Shown here in pieces: positions 1 to 8,200 of a stretch of DNA of 64,000 bases. The DNA is from Burkholderia ambifaria AMMD. GTDB lineage: Bacteria > Pseudomonadota > Gammaproteobacteria > Burkholderiales > Burkholderiaceae. The DNA lies in assembly GCF_000203915.1 (NCBI RefSeq), contig NC_008391.1:1302001-1366000 (forward strand). The letters are read 5' to 3'. The notes under the pieces are model-generated. The model was given only the letters and a program-made list of their open reading frames with translations, was not told the DNA's origin and made no database searches. Numbering within the stretch: position 1 is the stretch's first letter; the number at the start of each line of letters is the position of its first letter. The translations under genes were made by a program, and so were the position numbers.

Positions 1-2249
1 CCGCACCGGCCGCCCCCGCCGCGCCGACCTGCAACGCCGACGGCGGCCCGGCGGGCCGGCCGCCGGTCGGCCTCGTGCTGTCCGGCGGCGGCGCGCGCGG
101 CTACGCGCACCTCGGCGTGCTGAAGGTGCTCGAGGAGAACCGCATCCCGATCGACTGCATCGCCGGCACCAGCATGGGCGCCGTGGTCGGCGGCCTGTAT
201 GCGAGCGGCATGGCCGCCGACGAGATGCAACAGCGGCTGTCCGAGGTGAACCTGGCCGACATCGCCTTCGACGTGACCGACCGCGCGGACCTGCCGCAAA
301 CCAGCCGCGAGGACGAGCGCCTGTACATCAACAGCCTGACGCTCGGCTTCGGCAAGAAAGGCGTGAAGGCGCCGGTCGGCCTCGTCCAGGGCAACCGGCT
401 GCAGGCGCTGCTCGCGAACTGGACGGCCGCCGTGCCGACCAACCAGCCGTTCGACCAGCTCCCGATCCCGTATCGCGCGGTCGCGACCGACCTGCAGACG
501 GGCCAGATGGTCGTGCTCGACCACGGGTCGCTGCCGCTCGCGATCCGCGCGAGCATGGCGATGCCCGGCCTGTTCGCGCCGGCCGAGATCAACGGCCGCG
601 CGCTCGTCGACGGCGGGCTCGTCAGCAACCTGCCGGTCGACACCGCGCGGCGCATGGGCGCGAAGGTCGTGATCGCCGTCGACATCGGCTCGCCGCTGCG
701 CCCGCTCGACGCGCTCGCGTCGCCGGCCGACGTGATGCAGCAGATGGTCGGCATCCTGATCCGCCAGAACGTGACGTCGCAGCGCCAGCAGCTCGCCGCA
801 CAGGACGTGCTGCTCACGCCCGACCTCGGCGCGCTCGCGTTCACCGATTTCCAGAACGCGAAGCAGGCGATCGCCGCCGGCGCGGCCGCCGCGACCGCGG
901 CGCTGCCGCGGCTCAAGCGCTTCGCGCTCACGCCGGAACAGTACGCGGCCTACCGGTCCGCCCATGCGCAGCCGCTGCCGCCGCCGATCCGCATCACGCG
1001 CATCGAGATCAAGACGAGCGGCGGCATCCCCAAGCGGGTCGTCAGCGACGCGCTGCACGTCAAACCGGGCGACACCTACGATCCGGCGACCGTCAGCCAG
1101 GACCTGCTCGGGCTGACGACCGGCGGCAATTTCGAGAGCGTGACGCAGCAGATCGTGAGCCACGGCGACGAGAACGTGCTCGTGGTCGATGCGCGCGAGA
1201 AATACTGGGGGCCGAATTTCCTGCTGTTCGGCGTCGGGATGTCGAGCAGTTCGACCGACGAAGGCGGCTTCCGCCTGCACGTCGGCTACCGGCGGCCGTG
1301 GCTCACCGAATCGGGGCTCGAATTCCGCGCGGATACGACGATCGGCAGCGACCTGCTGTCGGGGCGCGTCGAATTGCGCCAGCCATTGCCGGCCGCGTAC
1401 GGTTTCTATATTTCGCCCTATGCGGAATATCAGCGTCGCTACGTGAACCTGTACGACGACAGCGGCGAGGTCAAACTGAACCAGTATCTGATGCAGACGG
1501 CACGCACCGGGATCGACTTCGGGCTGCCGATCGGCCGGCTCGGCGACCTCCGGATGGGCATCGGCTACGCGACCGGGCACGGCTCGCCGAACTACAACCT
1601 GCCGTTCTCGCAGGATGACGGCAGCTCGAGCCTGATCTGGCCGAGCTTCACGTCGCAGGCGCTGACCGCGCGCGCGCGGCTCGTCATCGATCAGCTCGAC
1701 GATCCGATGTTCCCGCGCCGCGGCTACTACAGCGAATTCCGCGTCGAACGCTCGCTGTGGTCGCACAACAGCCAGTCCGCGGCGAACCTCGCCGATACGT
1801 CGAACACGCCTTACACCGAGATCTACGGCAAGGCGATGATCGCGCAGCAGTTCGGCCGGCACAGTGTCAGCGCCACGATCGAGGGCGGCAAGAGCATCGG
1901 CGGGACCAACCTGATCAACGCGTTCAACTTCACGCTCGGCGGCTTCCAGCATCTGGCCGCGTATGCGGCCGACCAGTTGACCGGCAACGAACTCGCGTAC
2001 GCGAACGTGACTTACATGAACCAGCTGGCGACGTTCAACGCGTCGCCGATCAAGGCGCTGTCGGTGGGCGCCAGCGCGGAAGTCGGCAACGTGTGGTCGA
2101 GCGGCGTGCAGGTGGGCGGCGGCGCGCTCAAGCAGAGCTATACGTTCTTCACGAGCCTGTCGACCGCGTTCGGTCCGCTGTACATGGGTGTCGCGCTCGC
2201 GCCGGGCGGGCGGCGCAACATCTATCTGCAGCTCGGCCGCACGTATTGA
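1..2249 (+). CDS. PlpD-like patatin phospholipase with C-terminal beta-barrel (5' end missing)
   Basis: The frame is open from base 3, so the start codon lies before the window. The first in-frame GTG (75) is the valine inside the conserved GLVLSGGGARG motif, not a start. A patatin domain comes first: the glycine-rich oxyanion loop, the nucleophile serine in GTSMG and the aspartate in VDGG form the Ser-Asp dyad of bacterial phospholipases. Around residues 300-390 of the visible part lies a POTRA-like stretch (RITRIEIKTSG, LHVKPGDTYD). A surface-antigen-type beta-barrel follows and ends in an aromatic-terminated strand. This layout is that of Pseudomonas PlpD, a type Vd autotransporter lipase of about 730 residues. 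The likely role is an outer-membrane-anchored or secreted lipase, sure for the family and inferred for secretion. It converges on the sensor kinase gene. Confidence 0.9.
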   Translation, partial: APAAPAAPTCNADGGPAGRPPVGLVLSGGGARGYAHLGVLKVLEENRIPIDCIAGTSMGAVVGGLYASGMAADEMQQRLSEVNLADIAFDVTDRADLPQTSREDERLYINSLTLGFGKKGVKAPVGLVQGNRLQALLANWTAAVPTNQPFDQLPIPYRAVATDLQTGQMVVLDHGSLPLAIRASMAMPGLFAPAEINGRALVDGGLVSNLPVDTARRMGAKVVIAVDIGSPLRPLDALASPADVMQQMVGILIRQNVTSQRQQLAAQDVLLTPDLGALAFTDFQNAKQAIAAGAAAATAALPRLKRFALTPEQYAAYRSAHAQPLPPPIRITRIEIKTSGGIPKRVVSDALHVKPGDTYDPATVSQDLLGLTTGGNFESVTQQIVSHGDENVLVVDAREKYWGPNFLLFGVGMSSSSTDEGGFRLHVGYRRPWLTESGLEFRADTTIGSDLLSGRVELRQPLPAAYGFYISPYAEYQRRYVNLYDDSGEVKLNQYLMQTARTGIDFGLPIGRLGDLRMGIGYATGHGSPNYNLPFSQDDGSSSLIWPSFTSQALTARARLVIDQLDDPMFPRRGYYSEFRVERSLWSHNSQSAANLADTSNTPYTEIYGKAMIAQQFGRHSVSATIEGGKSIGGTNLINAFNFTLGGFQHLAAYAADQLTGNELAYANVTYMNQLATFNASPIKALSVGASAEVGNVWSSGVQVGGGALKQSYTFFTSLSTAFGPLYMGVALAPGGRRNIYLQLGRTY

Positions 2250-2305
2250 CCGGGGCGTGCGGCGGTCGCCGCCGACGCCCCCGCGGCGGCGCGGCGACCC
2301 CGTTG

Positions 2306-2324
2306 CCCGGCCGCCGCGGCCGGG
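2306..2324. terminator. GC hairpin between convergent genes
   Basis: A perfect 7-bp inverted repeat (CCCGGCC, GGCCGGG) with a 5-nt loop sits between the stop codons of the patatin gene and the convergent sensor kinase gene. There is no T-tract, so termination is inferred from position. Confidence 0.4.
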
Positions 2325-2327
2325 CCG

Positions 2328-3458
2328 TCAGATCGGCCAGCTGATCTCGAAGCGCGCGCCGCCGAGTTCGACCGGATCGACGACCGCGATCCGGCCGTTG
2401 TGCGCGTGCAGCACCTGCCGCGTGATCGCGAGGCCGAGCCCGTAGCCGCCGGTGCGGCGGTCGAGGCGGACGAACGCGTCGAAGATCCGCTCGCGTTCGT
2501 CTTCCGGCACGCCGGGGCCGTCGTCCTCGACGAAGATCGCGATGTTGCCGTGCTCGATCGAGATGCCGACCACGATCTGCGCGTTCGCATACTTGCTCGC
2601 ATTGCGCAGCAGGTTGCGCATTGCATACGACATCAGCCGCCGGTCCATCTTCACGCGCAGGTCCGACGCGATCGCGATGCGCGACTCGATCGCGCGCTCC
2701 GGATACAGCAGCTGCGCATCGCTGACCTGGTGCTCGAACCACGCGACCGGCGCGGTCAGCTCGATATTCGACTGCAGCGAGCTGTATTCGAGCCGCGCAT
2801 ACGTGAGGCTCATGTCGATCAGTTCCTCGAGCTCGGTCACGTCCTGCGCGATGCTCTCCAGCGCACCGTGATATTCGGCGGCGGAGCCCGGTTCGCGCAG
2901 CATCTCGAGCGCGAAGCGCACGCGCGCGAGCGGCGTGCGCAGCTCGTGCGAGATCCCGTTCGTCAGATCGCGCTGCGCGGCGATCAGCCGTTCCATGCGC
3001 ATCGCGAGCGCATTGAGCGTGCGCGCGAGCGGGCCGATGATCACGCTGTGCGACTCCCGCGCGCGCGTGTTGAAGCGCCCGCCGGTGAAGTCGATCGCAC
3101 GCTCGCGCACCATCACCAGATCCGACCAGACCGGCCGCATCCACCGGTACGCGGCAAGCGCGGGCGCGGCGAATATGAACGCGAGCACGATCCAGATGTC
3201 GCCCGGCAGCGCGTCGAACGCGTGCCACACGACTTCCGGCGACAACACGACGCCCAGCGCAAGCGCCGGCACGAGCGCGGTCAGCAGCACGAGGCCCAGC
3301 AGATGCAGGTAGGTGCGCACGTACAGGCGCGACCAGCTCGGAATGCGGTCGGCGCGCGTGTCGGTCCACGCGCGGCGGAAGTGCAGCCAGCGCCATTTGA
3401 CATAGCGCAGCGTCGAGAGCGGCGGTGCGTTGGGGTGCGAAGGCGTGCGTCGGATCAT
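2328..3458 (-). CDS. rstB: sensor histidine kinase, RstB-like
   Basis: This 376-residue membrane kinase has two hydrophobic segments (about residues 51-72 and 87-105), so its periplasmic part is very short. A HAMP-like linker follows. The H-box is ISHELRTPLARVRF with the phospho-accepting histidine. The N-box is MRNLLRNASKYA, and the ATP-lid glycines are DDGPGVPE and GYGLGLAI. It should autophosphorylate and pass phosphate to the response regulator encoded 64 bp upstream in the same direction. The short sensory domain and the pairing suit the RstB family, whose signal in Burkholderia I cannot name. The symbol is by family resemblance only. Confidence 0.85.
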   Translation of the reverse strand: MIRRTPSHPNAPPLSTLRYVKWRWLHFRRAWTDTRADRIPSWSRLYVRTYLHLLGLVLLTALVPALALGVVLSPEVVWHAFDALPGDIWIVLAFIFAAPALAAYRWMRPVWSDLVMVRERAIDFTGGRFNTRARESHSVIIGPLARTLNALAMRMERLIAAQRDLTNGISHELRTPLARVRFALEMLREPGSAAEYHGALESIAQDVTELEELIDMSLTYARLEYSSLQSNIELTAPVAWFEHQVSDAQLLYPERAIESRIAIASDLRVKMDRRLMSYAMRNLLRNASKYANAQIVVGISIEHGNIAIFVEDDGPGVPEDERERIFDAFVRLDRRTGGYGLGLAITRQVLHAHNGRIAVVDPVELGGARFEISWPI

Positions 3459-3522
3459 CGCGGCTTCCGGCTATCGTGCGAGGTGGGGATACTGCGGCCG
3501 GCGGCGTCGCGTGGGGGCGGCG

Positions 3523-4233
3523 TCATTCCCACGCATGCTTGCTGAACTGGTAACCCTTGCTGCGGATCGTCTTGATCCGCTGCGGGTTGCCCGCATCGTC
3601 AAGCAGCTTGCGGCGCAGCTTCGAGATGCGCCCGTCGATCGTGCGGTCGAGGCCGTCGAACTCGACACCGCGCAGCTGCAGCATCAGGTCGTCGCGGCTG
3701 ACGACCTCTCCCGCATGGCACACCAGCACCCACAGCAGGTCGAACTCCGCCGACGTGAGGTCGGGCGAGCCGCCGCCGGGCAGCACGACCGAGCGGTCGG
3801 TGCGGTCGATCGAGAACTGGCCGAACGTGTAGCGCTCCGGCTGCGCCGCGGGGCCCTGGGCCGCGCGCGCGGGGGCGCGGCGCAACTGCGCCTTGATCCG
3901 CGCGAGCAGGATGCGCGGCTCGACCGGCTTGTGCACGTAGTCGTCGGCGCCGAATTCGAGGCCGAGCAGTTCGTCGAACGGCTCGTCGCGCGCCGTCACC
4001 ATGATGATCACGCCGTCGTACTCCTTGCGCGCTTCGCGGCAGATCTCGAAGCCGTCCTTGCCCGGCAGGTTCACGTCGAGAATGACGAGATCCGGGCGCA
4101 TGGACAGGATCGCCGGCACGGCGGCGTCACCATGCAGCACAGTGTCGACTTCGTAGTCGTTCTTGCGCAGGTAGCCGGCGATCAGCGTGGACAGGCGGGT
4201 GTCGTCTTCGACGAGCAGGATGCGAAAAGACAT
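3523..4233 (-). CDS. rstA: OmpR-family response regulator, RstA-like
   Basis: A 236-residue regulator. The frame is open to 4353, but MSFRILLVEDD at 4233 is the natural receiver start. The receiver domain has the acidic pair EDD, the phospho-acceptor in LVILDVNLPGKDG, the threonine in VTARDE and the lysine in HKPVEP. A winged-helix DNA-binding domain follows (DLTSAEFDLLWVLV, then RTIDGRISKLRRKL and TIRSKGYQF). It is the first gene of an operon with the kinase gene downstream. Its promoter must lie in the about 220 bp shared with the divergent glutaminase gene. Confidence 0.88.
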   Translation of the reverse strand: MSFRILLVEDDTRLSTLIAGYLRKNDYEVDTVLHGDAAVPAILSMRPDLVILDVNLPGKDGFEICREARKEYDGVIIMVTARDEPFDELLGLEFGADDYVHKPVEPRILLARIKAQLRRAPARAAQGPAAQPERYTFGQFSIDRTDRSVVLPGGGSPDLTSAEFDLLWVLVCHAGEVVSRDDLMLQLRGVEFDGLDRTIDGRISKLRRKLLDDAGNPQRIKTIRSKGYQFSKHAWE

Positions 4234-4451
4234 GGGCAACGGTCGGATCATACGGGGGACCGCCGCGGCGACAGGCTTGCGCGCTGCCGGCCAGCGGCCG
4301 AAACGTACCGCATGATACTGCGCCCGCCGCTTGCCCGTTTGGAGATCTGACAAATAAGGGCGCGATGGCCGCCGTGCTTGACGAACCGGCGCCGAAACGG
4401 TTCCATACGGGCTCCCTGGAAACCGGGCCCACGCCTGCCCTGCCTCACGTG

Positions 4452-5366
4452 ATGAACTACCAGCCGATCCTCCAACGCATCCATACCGAACTCGCCCCCT
4501 GGATCGGGCAAGGGCGCGTCGCCGACTACATTCCCGAGCTCGCGAAGGTGCCGGCCGACAAGTTCGGGATGGCCGTCGTGACGCTCGACGGAAACGTTTA
4601 CACCATCGGCAACGCGCACGAACGCTTCTCGATCCAGAGCATCTCGAAGCTGTTCGCGTGCACGCTTGCGTTCCAGCTGCTCGGCGACGCGCTGTGGGAA
4701 CGGGTCGGCCGCGAGCCGTCCGGCACCGCGTTCAATTCGCTCGTCCAGCTCGAGAGCGAGCGTGGCAAGCCGCGCAATCCGTTCATCAATGCGGGCGCGC
4801 TGGTCGTCACCGACGTGCTGTGCCGCCGCTTCGTGCGCGCCGAGACGGCGCTCGTTGAATTCGTCCGACGGCTGATCGGCAACAACGATGTCGATTACGA
4901 TTCGCGCGTCGCGCTGTCGGAGTTACAACACGCAGAACGCAACCGTGCGATGGCGCATTTCATGTCGAGCTTCGGGAATATGCAGATGCCGCCGGAAACG
5001 GTGGTCGACGCGTACTGCCGCCAGTGCGCGATCACGATGAACTGCGTGGAGCTCGCGCAAGCCGCGCTGTTTCTCGCGAACGGCGGCGTCGCGCCCGTCA
5101 CCGGCGAGCGGATCCTCGATGCCAGTTCGGCGAAGCGGCTGTCGGCGCTGATGCTGACCTGCGGCACCTACGATGCGGCAGGGGACTTCGTGTATCGCGT
5201 GGGGCTGCCCGCGAAAAGCGGCGTGGGCGGCGGGATCGTCGCGGTGCTGCCGGGCGAAATGGCCGTGTGCGTGTGGGCGCCGGGGCTCGACGCGAACGGG
5301 AACTCGTTGGCGGGAACGCTGGCGCTGGAGTGGTTGACGACGTATTCGGGGCGGTCGATTTTTTGA
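4452..5366 (+). CDS. glsA: glutaminase
   Basis: This 304-residue enzyme hydrolyses L-glutamine to glutamate and ammonia in the cytoplasm. The beta-lactamase-like serine motif is FSIQSISKLFA (Ser-x-x-Lys). FINAGALVV, a tyrosine-containing central region and LPAKSGVGGGIVAV near the C-terminus are all hallmarks of the family. The frame is open from 4365, but MNYQPILQRI at 4452 gives the standard family length and N-terminus. No strong Shine-Dalgarno is visible. It stands alone, divergent from the two-component genes. Confidence 0.93.
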   Translation: MNYQPILQRIHTELAPWIGQGRVADYIPELAKVPADKFGMAVVTLDGNVYTIGNAHERFSIQSISKLFACTLAFQLLGDALWERVGREPSGTAFNSLVQLESERGKPRNPFINAGALVVTDVLCRRFVRAETALVEFVRRLIGNNDVDYDSRVALSELQHAERNRAMAHFMSSFGNMQMPPETVVDAYCRQCAITMNCVELAQAALFLANGGVAPVTGERILDASSAKRLSALMLTCGTYDAAGDFVYRVGLPAKSGVGGGIVAVLPGEMAVCVWAPGLDANGNSLAGTLALEWLTTYSGRSIF

Positions 5367-5533
5367 GGTGGCGGAGTTAGGCGCAATTCGGAACAGCGTC
5401 GTCGCGGCTGCATAATGGCGCCCCCTCGCGGCCACTGACCCACGCGCCCGGGCATGGTCGCAAGCCTGACCTCTTCCAATTTGCGCCCCGCCCCTGCGTC
5501 GAAGATCAGCGGCCCATCTAAAAGGTAATCGTT

Positions 5534-6454
5534 TTGAAGTTGTCGTTTGAAGTTCTGGAGGCGCTCGATGCGATAGACCGCGCGGGCACGTTCGCGGAGG
5601 CAGCCGTGCTGATTCATCGCGTACCGTCTGCACTGTCCTACCTGGTGCAAAAGGCAGAGAGCGATCTCGGCGTGATCCTGTTCGATCGCAGCGGGCGGCG
5701 TGCGCAGTTGACCGAGGCGGGACGACTGCTCGTAGAGGATGGTCGTCGTCTGCTCCAGGCGGGGCGGGAGCTGGAGAGCAAGGTCCGGGGCGTCCACGCG
5801 GGTTGGGAGGCCGAACTCAGACTGTGCCTCGACGAGATTCTGCCGCTCCCGTCGTTGTGGCCGCACGTGCGCGCCTTCTATGACATGGAGCTGACCACAC
5901 GGCTACGTCTATCGACCGAAGTGCTCGGTGGCGTATGGGACGCGCTCGTGACGGGGCGCGCGGATATCGCGATCGGTGCCGCAGGGGAGCCGCCACACGC
6001 GCCGAACATCGCGGCAAGGCCGATCGGCCTGTTGCGCCATGTTTTCGTCGTAGCGCCGCATCACCCGCTCGCCGCTGTCGAACAACCGCTCGACAGCGAT
6101 ACCATTTCAAGTCATCGCGGCGTCATCATCAGCGACACGTCGCGCGCCCTCGAGCCCCGATCGGTGGCGATTCATGACGGACAACCGGTCATCATCGTGC
6201 CGACGCTGGCCGCCAAACTCGACCTCCTTTGCGAAGGCATGGCCGTCGGCATGCTGCCCGCGCCCGTCGTCGAGGAGGCGATCCGTCAGGGAAAGCTCGT
6301 CGAACGGCGCGTAATCGGCGTGCGGGACCATACAACCTGCTACCTCGGCTGGCGTGAGGACAAGACCGGACGCGCATTGAAATGGTGGATCAACCGACTG
6401 GATCAGATCGATCTGATATCCACGCTGTTCAGCACGCGCGGCGTCGCGGCCTGA
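5534..6454 (+). CDS. LysR-family transcriptional regulator
   Basis: A 306-residue LysR protein. The N-terminal winged helix (about residues 1-60: TFAEAAVLIHRVPSALSYLV, then LFDRSGRRAQLTEAG) is followed by a co-inducer-binding domain. Translation probably begins at a TTG codon, supported by AAAGG 8-10 nt upstream. An ATG start would cut into the DNA-binding helix. The target is unknown. The isochorismatase-fold gene starting 130 bp downstream on the same strand is a possible target, but LysR proteins usually control divergent genes and the neighbour on that side (glsA) ends here. Confidence 0.85.
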   Translation: MKLSFEVLEALDAIDRAGTFAEAAVLIHRVPSALSYLVQKAESDLGVILFDRSGRRAQLTEAGRLLVEDGRRLLQAGRELESKVRGVHAGWEAELRLCLDEILPLPSLWPHVRAFYDMELTTRLRLSTEVLGGVWDALVTGRADIAIGAAGEPPHAPNIAARPIGLLRHVFVVAPHHPLAAVEQPLDSDTISSHRGVIISDTSRALEPRSVAIHDGQPVIIVPTLAAKLDLLCEGMAVGMLPAPVVEEAIRQGKLVERRVIGVRDHTTCYLGWREDKTGRALKWWINRLDQIDLISTLFSTRGVAA

Positions 6455-6583
6455 CGCACACGTCCGTACCCGGGACGCCACGCGACGCACCCGTTTCTTG
6501 CCGGCCCCCTAGAATGGTCGACGACATCCACGTAGCGGTCGATTTCCGAACCTACCGAAGTGACTTTTGGGAGAGCATCAGTC

Positions 6584-7219
6584 ATGCAACCGGAACACGC
6601 TTCAGATCGCGCAGCCACCGACCACGCAGGCACGGACACCCACACGCACGCACCGATTCCGCCGATCGTGCCGGCGCAAACCGCGGTGGTCGTCATGCAT
6701 TACCAGACCGACATCCTCGGGCTCTTTCCGTCGGTCGCGCCCACCCTGCTCGCCAACACGCGCAAGCTGTGCGATGCGGCGCGGGCCGGCGGCGTCCACG
6801 TTTGCTTCGCCAATCTCCGTTTCAGCCCCGGCTATCTGGAAGTCAGTCCGCGCAACAAGAACGGCCAGGGTATCAAGCAGCTCGGCCTGTTCGTCGACGA
6901 TGGCCCGTGCCCGGAGCTTGGCCGGCTGGACAGCGAGCCGCTGATCGCCGCGCATCGTGCGAGCGTGTTCTTCGGCACCGACCTGCAGGCGCAACTCGTC
7001 GCGCAGGGTATCGATACGCTGATCCTCGTCGGGATTGCGTCGACCGGCGTCGTGCTGTCGTCGGTTGCGCACGCAAGCGATGCGGATTTCCGGTTGTATA
7101 CGGTGAAGGACTGCTGCTACGACCCGGATCAGGTCGTGCACGAGCATCTGTTCGCGACGGCGTTCGAGACGCGCACCACGGTGCTGTCGCTCGACGATGC
7201 GTTGCACTTGCTCGCGTAG
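6584..7219 (+). CDS. isochorismatase-fold hydrolase, atypical active site
   Basis: A 211-residue protein with the isochorismatase/cysteine hydrolase fold. The ATG at 6584 is chosen because GGGAG lies 10 nt upstream. Asp43 (YQTDILGLF) is the usual first catalytic residue and VFFGTDL is the usual central turn. The canonical lysine before the FxGTDL motif appears replaced, and the nucleophile position in GIAT-S-V-C-V reads GIASTGVVL, so the usual cysteine is missing. A nearby DCC could supply a thiol. The N-terminus is rich in His, Asp and Thr and probably disordered. The reaction cannot be named. Relatives include nicotinamidase, biuret hydrolase and isochorismatase, and the last also lacks the cysteine. 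Confidence 0.8.
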   Translation: MQPEHASDRAATDHAGTDTHTHAPIPPIVPAQTAVVVMHYQTDILGLFPSVAPTLLANTRKLCDAARAGGVHVCFANLRFSPGYLEVSPRNKNGQGIKQLGLFVDDGPCPELGRLDSEPLIAAHRASVFFGTDLQAQLVAQGIDTLILVGIASTGVVLSSVAHASDADFRLYTVKDCCYDPDQVVHEHLFATAFETRTTVLSLDDALHLLA

Positions 7220-7237
7220 ACGCGCAACGCCCAAGCC

Positions 7238-7266
7238 GCGCCGGCCGGAACGCTCCTGGCCGGCGC
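7238..7266. terminator. GC hairpin between convergent genes
   Basis: A perfect 9-bp inverted repeat (GCGCCGGCC, GGCCGGCGC) with an 11-nt loop lies between the isochorismatase-fold gene and the convergent RNase T2 gene. It has no U-tract. Confidence 0.4.
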
Positions 7267-7287
7267 ATCCTGCGTGACTTCGTGCGT

Positions 7288-8019
7288 TTACTTCGCGATA
7301 TACACGCCCGACGTCGGGCACGTGCCCTGCGTATTGCCGTCCGTCACGAGCGATGCCGCGCTCGGAAACTGCGAAGTCGCGGTCGTCTTGACCGCGATCC
7401 ACGCTTCCGTGAAATAGCTGACGCCGTTGGTCTTCGTGCACTTCAGCGACACCGCGCTGCGCGTGTTGCTGCCGAACGCGCCCTCGAACGCGGACAGCAA
7501 CTGATTGCGCGTCACCACCTTGCCCGCGTTCGCCTGCAGGAACGTGTTGAACGACGTGTTGCCGAGCCGGCTGATCATGCCGGTCGCCTCGTTCCAGTAA
7601 GTGTCCGGCGTGGCCGAATTCGAGCAGGTGCCGTGCTTGAACCATTCGTGCTTGTCGAGGCACGACGCCACGCCCGGCATGTAGGTCGACAGCGTGTTGC
7701 GGGTCGCGGTGCTCACCGGATACGCATCCATGCTGCACCACTGGTGCGCATTGTCGAGATCGATGTCGCTCTGCGGCACGCCGCAGTAGAACGGCTGGTT
7801 GCCGTCATACCGGTTCGGCCACAGGCCATGCAGCGACAGGCTCGTCGCCGCATACGTGCCGGCGAGGTTCGTACACTCCGGCGTATCGTGCGACGCGCAG
7901 AAGCCGGGCTCCCACGAAGCCGCGAGCAACAGGTAGTCGTAACTGGTCTGCGCGGTTGCGTGCAGCGAGGCGGATGCGACGGCGAGTGCGGCCGCGGCGC
8001 GGGCGAGCGTCTTGAGCAT
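7288..8019 (-). CDS. secreted ribonuclease T2
   Basis: A 243-residue endoribonuclease of the T2/RNase I family. The N-terminal signal peptide (MLKTLARAAAALAVASASLHATAQ) has a likely cut after ATA or TAQ, so it acts in the periplasm or outside the cell. Both catalytic segments are intact: CAS I as LHGLWPN and CAS II as HEWFKHGTC, carrying the two catalytic histidines, Glu and Lys. Several cysteines probably pair in disulfides. The start at 8019 has GAGGA about 6 nt upstream; the longer open frame is not needed. It stands alone. Role: degradation of exogenous RNA for nutrients. Confidence 0.92.
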   Translation of the reverse strand: MLKTLARAAAALAVASASLHATAQTSYDYLLLAASWEPGFCASHDTPECTNLAGTYAATSLSLHGLWPNRYDGNQPFYCGVPQSDIDLDNAHQWCSMDAYPVSTATRNTLSTYMPGVASCLDKHEWFKHGTCSNSATPDTYWNEATGMISRLGNTSFNTFLQANAGKVVTRNQLLSAFEGAFGSNTRSAVSLKCTKTNGVSYFTEAWIAVKTTATSQFPSAASLVTDGNTQGTCPTSGVYIAK

Positions 8020-8200
8020 GGCGTTTCCTCGGAAAAGGCTTGCGGTCGCGGGATGCGCCGCAAGATTGTCGAATGTCTGCCCGCGATTGTTGCCGACGCA
8101 ACATGGCATCAATATGAAGGTGGACCAAGGAATTCGTGACGCGGCGCAACGCCGATGAATGCCGGCCTGCTGATCGAAGCCTCGGTGCGGCGCCCCGCGA

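Noticed and set aside
2400..3545. Long open frames antisense to real genes (for example 2400-3545 plus, 6382-8139 plus, 16647-19406 plus, 38793-41498 minus)
   Set aside because: They are Arg/Ala/Gly-rich shadows caused by high GC at codon position 3 of the true genes. They have no motifs, no ribosome-binding sites, and lie opposite genes with clear family signatures.
6584..7219. Nicotinamidase (pncA)
   Set aside because: The conserved cysteine nucleophile and metal-binding histidine cluster of nicotinamidases are not seen.
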